Assembly (NCBI GenBank): GCA_003427395.1
Contig: BFEA01000083.1
Coordinates: 3,307,475 to 3,330,917, forward strand
Length of the DNA stretch: 23,443 nucleotides
Direction of reading: 5' to 3'
Source of the DNA: Chara braunii
Lineage: Eukaryota; Streptophyta; Charophyceae; Charales; Characeae
Positions within the stretch are counted from its first letter, which is position 1. Each line of letters starts with the position of its first letter. A model generated the notes under the pieces. That model was not told the DNA's origin. It did no database searches and saw only the letters and a list, made by a program, of their open reading frames with translations. Shown in pieces: positions 8,106-16,474 of this stretch. The position numbers and the translations under genes are program-made.

Positions 8106-8987
8106 TGCGAGGCTAAAGCCCTGATGTGCCCCTTTCAGGCCCTGCCAAGCAGCACGTCGGCCGCCCTAAGTGAAGGCAGGCTCGACGAGGGCCTGAGGGC
8201 CCTGAATTTTGGCCACCACGCAACTAAGGAAATTCAGGCAGTTGCGCAGCGCCGGTTGGTTGAGAGAACCTAGGCCCTGGGTCCCCTGTTTGCATGAATC
8301 AAAGGCAGCCCCTGGGCTGGATACGGGATGTGGGCCAGCACAGGCTGATGACAGTTGGGCGCACGCAACCACCACGGGCCCAGGGCCTGAGTTGTTCGGA
8401 CTGGGCCTCAGCCTACCGGGGCCTACCGGAAGCTTCTTGGGAAAGGCCCAGCACAGCCTGGGACAAACGCAGGCAGGCGACTTCCATATAGTAAAGGGCC
8501 TGCCTCCGTATTGGACATTCGGGTGCTGGCTGCATGCTGCGCAAGCGCTGCTGCGCTGAAGCTGACCAGCGCTCACACGCTCACGGGCGAGCTGGAAGGA
8601 GCAGGCAGCCATAGCCGAGCTGCGCTGCTGTGAGCTGGGTGTGGCGCAGGGTCTGTCTCTTATACACATCTAGATGTGTATAAGAGACAGGTTGTGAGTG
8701 ATGCGAGAGACATACCTGGTGCTGGAAGCATGCGGCATTGGCCGCTATCTGGTCGTACTTCGGGAGAGCTGTTGTCGTATTCGGCATTGTAGTCTAGGTC
8801 ACATTGATTCTTCGTTGATGATGATGATGAGACTATTCCAGCATTGTCAATTATGAGCTTTTGGTGTGCTCTTATTTGGTGAAACTCGTGATGCAATTCT
8901 GCTATTGGTTCGAGGTCACAACTATCTGGTCTTATGTGTATGATGCTGTTTGATTGCTGAAGTTCGCTATTGCTCATCTTCCTTGCA
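8106..8987 (+). repeat. 3' LTR of copy A (contains adapter)
   Basis: It starts TGCGAGG after the PPT and ends CTTGCA, so it has TG...CA ends. It matches the reverse-complemented LTRs of copy B along its length. Where copy B has about 40 bases after GTGGCGCAGGGT, this LTR has the 38-bp adapter at 8653-8690. After the adapter it matches the 5' LTR from position 1. A stretch of about 55-60 bases present at 113-170 is missing here. The stated length includes the adapter and is therefore not the true biological length. Confidence 0.92.
8653..8690. other. Nextera mate-pair junction adapter (artefact)
   Basis: CTGTCTCTTATACACATCT (8653-8671) is the 19-bp Tn5 mosaic end, followed at once by its reverse complement (8672-8690). 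This exact back-to-back arrangement is the circularisation junction of Nextera mate-pair libraries and is not genomic DNA. It creates false open frames whose peptides contain MCIRDR, CLLYTS and VSYTHLDVYKRQ, familiar signatures of this contaminant in protein databases. The join between 8652 and 8691 is therefore not trustworthy. Confidence 0.98.
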
Positions 8988-9610
8988 AATTTGTTTTTTC
9001 TCTCTTTTCACTTTTTGTTTTTCCTTTATTTTGGGGCATGAAACAAATTATTATTTTTTCAGACTCTATTTGTAGATTCTCTATTATGTAAGATACACAT
9101 ACATAAATTTTCACGGCATTTTTCACAGCCAAGAAAAAATGAAAAATCGCCAAAGATGGCGGTGTCAAAAACGTGCTCCACACTCAATAATTTCGTTCTC
9201 GTTTTATTTTTTTCAATTTTCATTATTATTATTTATTTTTAGTATTTGATTTTTATTTCAAATTTGGTAAAGAATGTGGATGTAACGTTGAGGCAAATGT
9301 TGTTTAGTTTATTATTCTGCATAACATATATTTTTTTTTCAGATTTTTTGGAATTCGTTTTTTTTATTTTTTGGGTCCGGGTTCGGTCGAACGCGTCGAG
9401 AGGGGGTGGCGAACGTTCGGGCGTTCAGCCCGTCCCGAATGCCGGCAACCCTGTATATATATATCTATATATATATATTTTTTTCATGTATGTTTTTACC
9501 CCCAAAAAAATATCCAAAAGATTGGCTGCAAACTAGGCCTCCTGGCTGTGGCCGCGGCCGACTGCTCTGGCTGCGGCGGCCGAATTGCTCGCGGGTGTCA
9601 CGTAGCCTGA
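8988..9610. other. AT-rich intergenic stretch
   Basis: No gene is supported. Positions 8988-9370 are strongly AT-rich with T and A runs. Positions 9375-9450 are suddenly GC-rich (GGGTCCGGGTTCGGTCGAACG), then a TA run follows, then a GC-rich patch (GGCCGCGGCCG at about 9550). The sharp composition changes suggest patchwork of old insertions. Small open frames here overlap the low-complexity runs and are not credible. Confidence 0.6.
9453..9478. repeat. Short TA microsatellite
   Basis: A run of alternating TA, broken once by a C and followed by T8, lies between two GC-rich patches. Confidence 0.8.
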
Positions 9611-11423
9611 TGGGTTGAGTCGCATCAGTATCTGACAGGTCAGGTCATATCTTTGAGTCTTCCGCTGCTCTACATTGTGCTATTTTTTGTATGCATCTGG
9701 ATGTACATTGCTTGTTGATGTTTCTCTGATGCTTCTTGAAGACAGTAGCACTGCCTCACAGCCAGCACCGCAAGCTAGAGTGAATGGAAGACTAAAGCAG
9801 TGTGGTGGTCCTCTAAAATTGGAAAATGAATGACCTGGTGCTTCCTCGTAGTATAGGTGGCAGCCACTGGCAGAGTCTTGAGGCGCTTTCCCAAACTGCA
9901 GAGTGTCACATAAACAATCCTATGGGAAAATAGGCTTCCCATCCCGAAGTCGGTCTCCCAGGCTATATCTGGTCGTGCACCCTATTCTGAACCTGGTGTT
10001 GCCGACTTAAACCATCACTACGAGGACCCTTACTAGGAAGTTTGGGCCTGTATATGTGGAGGCTGCGCTTCCAATATACTGGCCTGCCTGCGGTTGGGTT
10101 GGATGCATAATGATTACATTTACTTTAGGAGAGAATTGTCCGTCTGGTACTGGTGGTTTAAGTCCAAATCTTGGAGATGTCCTTGTAGATCTAGACACAG
10201 GTCTCAATATTCTAGCTAGCTTTTCTTGAGCCATTGATTTGGGCCTTGACCCAGAGTCACTACTCTCCTATTGCCAGTCAGCTACTGTTTTACAGTGTGG
10301 CTAGAAACACGAGTACAGACCCCTGGAGAGGCTTCAACCACAGTCCACTGGACTGTCTTGTATGGGTCAGAATCGTAAGATGGAAATATTAGGTTTGACT
10401 GATGGTGGTAGGTTCAGGGTACAGACCCCTGAAGAGGCTTCAACTACTGGTTACTGGACAGTCGTGTATGGGTATGAATAGTAAGATGGAAATATTAGGT
10501 AGAAAATTGACTGATGGTGGTAGGTTCAGGGTCCTGTTTTAAAATTGCTATATCATTTTCAATATTCAACAGTCAATTGTTTCACTATAGTAGCAGGAAG
10601 TCAGGTGAGGAGCAACTGATGGTCGGGGTATTGGTTGTGACAAGGTGGGGTGGAAGGGTGCATGGCATTGGCCTATCACTCTTCGGCCTGATGCCTATCA
10701 CTGCCTGGTTAGGCCTGACCCAATTTAGACCTAGGCACACCTTATCTTCTACTCACTAAATCATCTGGCACTCAGCAAAGTTTTCTCTAGTGTAATGAAC
10801 CCAGTCCGGAGGAAACTCGTCAAGTGTTGAAATACAAGATGACTCAGCGCTGATAAATGTCGCCAATAATCGTGAAATGTAATCTGTGATACAAGGTCTC
10901 GTAACCATAGGACGAAGGAGGTAGGAGGGAGATTAGACTTAGTGGGTGGAAGAGAATGTATCCATTGATGTCCACGTAGACAGAACACCCTCATTTCCCA
11001 CTCCTTCAGGCATCACCCCCACATCCACGTCAGGAAAGTGTCCCAGAAATGAGCTTGATGAGATCTGATCACATCATAGTAGGCACTATTCTCCCATGAC
11101 GATGTCTCTGCAGCGCACAATGTCGACTGCAACAACAGGTAAGTTTCCCCACTCTCACTCGATCAATCCCACAGATCCTGATCACCCTCCTTGTCGCATC
11201 CCAATCTGTGTCTAGAGGATGTGACACGCGCCATGTCAGCAATGCTAAAGACAGTGTGGCAAGTGCCACGTCAGCATCGAAGAAGACAGCTGGGGCCAGA
11301 AGCAGAGAGGCGCCAGCGCACAAAGCAGCAGTCTCGCATCATTGTCGCACAATGCCAGAATAGAGCCACCGTTGGGCCAGCGTCAAGTCAGCAAGGCAAG
11401 ACTGAATGCTGACTCCCAGGGGC
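9611..11423. other. Intergenic DNA without recognisable genes
   Basis: Apart from the 107-bp repeat at 10312-10532, nothing was identified. A 75-codon minus-strand frame at 10007-10234 has balanced codon use but matches no family I know. At 11218-11420 the word GTCAGCA or its near variants recurs several times (around 11234, 11270, 11390) in both orientations, without a clear repeat period. Part of this area may belong to the LTR of the third element, whose left end could not be set. Confidence 0.5.
10312..10532. repeat. Two-copy tandem repeat, about 107 bp
   Basis: Copy 1 starts GTACAGACCCCTGGAGAGGC at 10312 and copy 2 starts GTACAGACCCCTGAAGAGGC at 10419. Both end in GGTGGTAGGTTCAGGGT. Copy 2 is a few bases longer, with AGAAAA added before TTGACTGATGG. 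The copies differ at scattered sites. Confidence 0.9.
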
Positions 11424-11801
11424 CAGGTCATTAAATAGTGTTGTCGATGTTGACCAGCCTCTGATCTCTCACCTATGGAGGCTCAGATTGACTCACAGCT
11501 GACGGGCTGGATCTCGTACAGTTGCAGACTTCCACTTGGACCGAATGCTGCCTGGATACCTGTGCACAACCAAGTGTGTGTGTTTGATCGGTGGCCTGGA
11601 CTGGGTCCGTGACGACTTTAACTCGTGAGCCTCAATATTCGGACATACAGTTGACCTGTCAACTGTCGGGCGCAGGGCCTCTAAAGCCACATTTCAGGGG
11701 TTTTGTTCCATGCGGTCTGACGCAGGGCCTGAGGGCCAACTTGAGGCCTGCTGTTGCCCCCTTTGGCCGACGACATAGACATATTTGAGCAGGTTATTAC
11801 A
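11424..11801 (-). repeat. Candidate 3' LTR start of third gypsy element
   Basis: Read on the minus strand from 11801, the sequence begins TGTAATAACCTGC, a start typical of plant gypsy LTRs. If copy B is removed with one CATT, this joins directly to a GGGCCGGCAGGAA purine-rich end at 20634-20646, which follows the chromodomain of the third element. A TATA-like CTATTTAA lies about 365 bases in (11431-11438). The left end is not defined; 11424 is only a lower bound for the part described. A 9-bp inverted repeat ACAGTTGAC/GTCAACTGT lies at 11647-11666. Confidence 0.5.
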
Positions 11802-11803
11802 TT
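11800..11803. repeat. Target-site duplication of copy B (CATT, left)
   Basis: CATT directly before the left LTR recurs as CATT at 20630-20633 directly after the right LTR. Gypsy elements usually make 5 bp; the fifth base differs on either side, so it is 4 bp or a decayed 5 bp. Confidence 0.7.
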
Positions 11804-12725
11804 TGCAAGGAAGATGAGCAATTGCGAACTTCAGCAATCAAACAGCATCATACATATGAGTCCAGATAGTCTTGACCTCGAACCAACAACAGAATTGCAT
11901 CATGAGATTCACTGAATAAGAACACACCAAGAGTTCATAATTGACAATGCTGAAATAGACCCATCATCATCATCAACGAAGAACCAGTGTTGATATCCTA
12001 TCTGGCGCTCGGCGCCCAGACTACTTGTGATTGATCCTATCTAGCCTATACTACAATGCCGAAGTTGATGACAACAGCTCCCCTGAAGTACGAGCATACA
12101 GCGACCAATGTTGCACGCTTCCAGCACCAGGTATGTCTCTCGGCTTACTCACAACCTCGTTCCCCAACACACAGATGCCACTTGCACCCAAGGACCACCC
12201 TGCGCCACACCCAGCTTACAGCAGCGCAGCTTGGCTATGGCTGCCTGCTCCTTCCCTGCTCGCCCGTGAGCGCGTAGGAGCCAGCCAGCAAATAGCGCAG
12301 CAGCGCTTGCTCAGCATGCAGCCAGCACCCGAATGAGGAATGTGGAGGCAGGCCCTTTGCTATATCGAAATGGCCTGCCTGTGTCCAGTCCCAGGAAGCT
12401 TTCAGTAGACCCCGGTAGCCTGAAGCCCAGCACAATCGAGATCAGGCCTGGGGCCTGAGGTGGTTGCATGTGCCCAACTGCCTTTGTCATGTCTTTGGCC
12501 CAATACCCGTACCCAGCCTAGGGCCTGCTTTCCATACATTCACACATGCAGCCCAGGGCCTGGATTCTTTCAACCAAATGACGCTGCGCAACTGCCTGAA
12601 TTTCCTTAGTTGCGCAATGGCCAAAGTAGGGCCCTGAGGGCCTCGTCGAGCCTGCCTTCACTTAGGGCGGCCGACTGGCTCCAAAATGGGGGCTGAATGG
12701 GGCTCATAGAGCCAGTGGCCTCACA
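11804..12725 (-). repeat. 3' LTR of copy B
   Basis: The LTR is 922 bp, from TGCAAGGAAG to GGCCTCACA. It is bounded inside by the polypurine tract and outside by CATT. Compared with the other LTR, it has an extra GCGCTTGCTCAGCA-type segment near 12302 and scattered substitutions. A hairpin GGCGC-TCG-GCGCC lies at about 12004-12016. The integrase frame runs through the inner boundary into this LTR. Confidence 0.92.
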
Positions 12726-12740
12726 TTCCGTCCTCCTTAG
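12726..12740 (-). promoter_or_regulatory. Polypurine tract of copy B
   Basis: Read on the minus strand, CTAAGGAGGACGGAA ends right at the TG of the 3' LTR and matches the position and core (GGAGGAC-GAA) of the tract in copy A. Confidence 0.75.
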
Positions 12741-14303
12741 CTTCAACAGTCCTCTTAGAAGCTCAATCTTCAACCATAGGGCGTTTCCCTTCTGCAGAGA
12801 TCCCTCGTAGTGGGTTACAACCTGCGGAGCGGTCTGCATGAGTTCCTCCCTAGTGAACCAGCGGTCCTCCTTCGGATCAGTGTGATGCCGGAACCGAACG
12901 AGGTACTGCAGCTTTGGTTTCGGAGGACGTCCCCTGCCTGCTGTTCTTGGCGCTGGCAGCTCCCTGTGGTCCAAGATATCATCGATATCCACTTCTGCAC
13001 CCATGGTTGGGGGCAGCATTGAGCGACGAGAGGGAAACTGATATGTTTCTTCAAAAGGTGCAAGTTTGGAGGCGTGAAAAACAGGGTAAGTGCGTAGGTG
13101 ACCAGGGATGCGAATAACATAAGACAACCCATCTGGCTCACCCCCGACAACATCCAAAATTTCCCATGGTCCAAAGTACTGTGGCATGAGCTTACGGGAG
13201 ATCCTGTGCTCCTGTCCCAGTTCTGAGGACTTGACCCAGACTCTCTCTCCTACCTGAAACGTGGATGGGTGGTGGTGTTTGTTCTCAGACTCTATCATCG
13301 CCGCCTGCGCCTTGTGCATGCCCAACAGCCTTCTGCATCAGCTGCTTATATCGATAAGCAAACTCCTGGTGCAGCAGAGGTCTGGTGGTCAGGTAGTAGG
13401 AAGTCCAAGGGCAGTCTAGGCTTGAAAGTTAGTAGTAGACTATTCGGGCTCACGCCCGTTGCACTGTGGACCGAGTTATTGTACAGGCTGGCGATGAGAG
13501 CAAGTTTCTCATCCCAGTCTACCTGATTTGGCTTAGTATAATATGCCTCAACAAGTGTTGTACAGGGTAGTTCAACTATTATGCTTGTCCATTCGCCTCG
13601 GGATGGTTTCCTGATGTCATCTGCAACTTCATTCCCTGTTCTGCAGCTGTGGCTTTCCACAATTCACTTGTGAATTGCACATCACGGTCACTTACAATAG
13701 ACTTTGGCAATCCAAAATCCCTAACCCAGTTCTCTTTGAACAGCTTAATTACATGCTCAGTCATCGCTGTCTCAGGCATTGGAACTAATCTAGCAAACTT
13801 ACTAAACCTATCCACAATGACGTAGACGTAGCGCATTCCACTCTTGTTGGTGACCAGCGTATCCATGAAGTCCATGGACAGGCTCTCACCAGGCCTTTTC
13901 GAAATCGGAAGGGGCTTCAGGAGCCCAAGAGGAGCCTGAGTACGCGGCTTGTCTCTTTGACCGACCTGACAAGTCTCCACGTACAACTTACCGTCTCTCA
14001 TCATTGTGGGCCACCTGAACCGCCGCAACAGATTAGCTGCAGTCTTCTTAAAGCCAAAATGTCTGGTGGCATCATGACACTCTCCTAAAAATAAACTACG
14101 CAAAGATTCCCTGCTCGGAACACACAATCGTTTATTCCCAGGCTTCTCAAGGAACAGTAAGCCGTTGACCAACTCAAACTCAGAAGAAGTTACCTTGTCC
14201 TTCGCCTCGAGTCTGCGGATGATCTCAGACATGAATGGGTCCTCGCGATAGGCTACCACCATGGATTGAGTTACATTGTTCGCAAGCCCAAACTTAGTGA
14301 TCA

Positions 14304-14337
14304 GCGCACCAAAGAAATCTGCGCACCAAAGAAATCT
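14304..14337. repeat. 17-bp tandem duplication in pol of copy B
   Basis: GCGCACCAAAGAAATCT occurs twice back to back (14304-14320, 14321-14337). Copy A has one form of this sequence. Seventeen is not a multiple of three, so it shifts the frame between the RNase H tail (VADALSRRPDFF) and the integrase. Confidence 0.95.
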
Positions 14338-15426
14338 GGTCTACGCGACAAGGCATCAGCAACCTTGTTGTACTCGCCCTTGATGTACTGGGGCTCGAAG
14401 TCATACTGCTCTATGACTTCGATCCAACGCTTGAGAGCGTCAGAGAGTACCGACTAAGTTCTCATCAATCTCAGGGTGTGATGATCAGTCCTGAGGATGA
14501 AGAACCTCCCAAGGAGATAGTGTCTCCAATGGGTCAGAGTCTTGTACACCGCATAGAGTTTCTTCTCATAGGTGGATTTTGCCAACTTTTGAGAGGGCAT
14601 CTTTTTGGACATGTACTCGACAGGCCTCAACTGTTTCCCCTCCTGTTGTGCAAGCACGGCGCCTATGCCATATTGGCTAGCATCCGTAGTCACTATAAAG
14701 GGCTTGTCAGGATCAGGAAGTTTCAAGACTTCGTAATGCGTCAACGCATGCTTCAGATGTCTGAAAGCAGCCTCACATCTCTCAGTCCACTCCCATGGGG
14801 TGTCAAGGCGGGTCAGATCAGTCAAAGGGGCGGCAATTATGGTATAGTTCTCCACGAAGTTGCGATAGTTGCCGGTCATCCCTAAGAATGATCTCATCTC
14901 AGTCACAGACTGAGGACGCGGCCAGTCACGAATGCTGGCCACCTTCGCGTCATCTGGCTTCAACCCTTCCGCGGAAATCTCATGACCCAAGTACAAGACA
15001 CGGGTGCGACCAAACTCGCACTTCTCACCGTTAATCTTGAACTTGTGCTGTCGCAGGAGATTGAGGACTTTGTCCAGATGTGCAACGTGCTCCTCGACAG
15101 TCTTACTAAAAATAAGTATGTCCTCGAGGTACACGATGACAAACTTATCCAAGTAGTCATGGAAAATCCAATTCATAGCGGAGCTGAAAGGTGCCAGGAG
15201 CATTGCAAAGGCCGAAAGGCACCACCACAAACTCGTATAGACCGTACCTGGTCTGAAAGGCGGTTTTGTGTCGATCCTCGAGCTGGATTGCAATCTGATG
15301 GTACCCGGACTTCATATCTATCTTACTGAAGTACCGACACCCTTGCACTCTATCAAGCAGATCGTCGATGCGTGGTAGGGGCTCTCTATTCTTAACAATG
15401 ATGGCATTGAGGCCCCTATAGTCAAT
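14338..15426 (-). pseudogene. pol: RT core and RNase H of copy B (broken)
   Basis: Reading leftwards from 15426, the RT motifs are [39 protein letters not shown]. One extra base at about 15170 (CAGCTCCGC) shifts the frame. The other frame then gives [25 protein letters not shown]. The catalytic YLDD is YLED: codon 15123-15125 is GAG, losing the first Asp of the pair. The thumb (YLGHEISAEGLKPDDAKV) and one RNase H domain follow (VTTDASQYGIGAV, KKLYAVYKTLTHWRHYLLGRFF, RTDHHTL). KELY has become KKLY, altering the catalytic Glu, so the RNase H is also probably dead. The frame ends at TAG 14454, a CAG-to-TAG change relative to copy A, and the tail QYIKGEYNKVADALSRRPDFF reads on in frame. Confidence 0.92.
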
Positions 15427-16474
15427 TCACATCCTCAGTGTACCCTCCTTCTTAGGTACGAATAGTATCGGAGATCCATAAGGAGAGACACTCGGCTGGA
15501 TCCAACCCTTCTCTACGAGTTCCTTGAGTTGTTCGCGAAGCTCATCGAGCTCGCCTGGAGACATCCGATAGATCCTGCCCTTCGGAATGCTAGACCCGCG
15601 GATAATCTCTATCCCGTGGACGACCTCCCTCTCTACAACCCCTGTCGGCCGTTCAAATAGATCAGGGTACTTGGCAACTACTCCCCCTATCTCTCGCGGC
15701 ATTTTCACCGGCTCGCCTGCAGCAGAGACATAAACTAGATACGTACCCTCCTGATTTTGCTTATAGTAATTGTAGAGCGCGGCCGCACACATGCACCCAT
15801 GGGACTCGATCAGACTACTAGTTTTGAACTTGTGCAATCTGGCGGTCCCTCCACCTGGCAAAGTCTGTTTGACCACTTTTCGGTCCCAGTCAAATTGGGG
15901 TTGTGCCATAGAGAGGTAGTACATACCTAACAACATGTCCATGGGGAGTTCATCGCTCACTAGGAACGAGACGCGATGTCTCAATTCCCCTCCCGCGTAC
16001 GGGAAACAACACTCTACATCTTGGAGGTAGTCATTGAGTACGATGCGCTGTTTGTTGACACAAGTCGACTCCACCTGTCGACTCAGGCGCTGCACTCGCC
16101 CCTGTAAACGCAGCCTCTCAACGCACGCGCGACTAATGAAGTTCCTTGTCGAGCAAGTGTCATCATAGGCCTCGGCCTTGCGACCGCCAATGACTATCTC
16201 GCTGACGAACATCTCACCCTTCGGGGTTTTGACTAGGGCCGTCCAAGAAGCTAGGGGGTCCAATCTAGACCACTCCTCTAGCTCCTCTAAGGACTCGAAC
16301 ACATTCATCGAACAGAGGCTCGATGGGTTTGAACGTGTTTGCAGGACGACGGTGGAGTTAGTAGCTTGGGCCATCTCTCGAGATGGTGAGGGTGTCTCCA
16401 CCACCTCGACCCTAGTAGGAACAACTATTATTCCTATTGGCCCGACGTGTTTCCCGGAGCAGTGCCTGAAGTGC
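15427..16474 (-). pseudogene. pol: Protease and RT N-terminus of copy B
   Basis: The pol frame opens just upstream of the Gag stop and runs to TGA 15427-15429, where copy A has TGC (Cys of CIDYRGLN). The protease region has GEMFVSEIVIGG and AYDDTCSTRNFISRACVERL. The Asp of D-T-G is present (16159-16161), but the Gly is Cys, as in copy A, so either the family had an unusual DTC triad or both copies inherited the lesion. A flap-like and second-half segment SFLVSDELPMDMLLGMYYL follows; DMLLGM resembles the hydrophobic ILG motif of these proteases. The RT N-terminus KGRIYRMSPGELDELREQLKELVEKGWIQPSVSPYGSPILFVPKK is intact, unlike in copy A. It is the longest undamaged pol frame of the pair (325 codons from its first ATG at 16404). 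Confidence 0.93.

Larger units (their letters stand above)
1..8987 (+). mobile_element. Ty3/gypsy chromovirus, copy A (defective, 5' end cut)
   Basis: This is an LTR retrotransposon in the order 5' LTR (partial), PBS, leader, gag, protease, RT, RNase H, integrase, chromodomain, PPT, 3' LTR. The PR-RT-RH-IN order defines Ty3/gypsy, and the chromodomain after the integrase core defines the chromovirus branch. The element aligns along its whole length with the minus-strand copy at 11804-20629, which was used to locate its lesions. It carries in-frame stops in gag (2366, 2777), a stop in the integrase (6863), several frameshifts, a foreign segment of about 395 bp in RT and a 453-bp duplication of RNase H. 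It cannot encode its own proteins. Its target-site duplication cannot be tested because the 5' LTR is cut at position 1; the base run after the 3' LTR is aattt. Confidence 0.93.
12606..14340 (-). pseudogene. pol: Integrase with chromodomain of copy B (broken)
   Basis: The HHCC module has GECHDATRHFGFKKT and ETCQVG: the last zinc Cys is Gly, and CAA follows where copy A has a stop. The core has SMDFMDTL and IVSDRDVQF (both Asp present), but at HPEANGQA the next codon, which should be the catalytic Glu, is TAA (13579-13581), followed by TAG. A one-base shift follows, then KPNQVDWDEKLALIASLYNN in another frame. The C-terminal part is open again from 13325: GPY/F-like QYFGPWEILDVVGGEPDG and a chromodomain at about 12795-12995 (EVDIDDILDHREL, KLQYLVRFRHH, EDRWFTREELM). 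The chromodomain is better kept than in copy A. A one-base loss near 12780 removes the normal stop, so the frame continues into the LTR to 12606. Confidence 0.92.

Noticed and set aside
8166-8977. Open frames crossing 8653-8690 (peptides with MCIRDR, VSYTHLDVYKRQ, CLLYTS)
   Set aside because: They are translations of the mate-pair adapter plus LTR DNA.
10007-10234. 75-codon minus-strand frame
   Set aside because: Codon use is not absurd, but no family, no neighbours and no second copy support it.
11218-11420. Recurring GTCAGCA words as a regulatory array
   Set aside because: Irregular spacing and no gene nearby; could be chance or LTR sequence.
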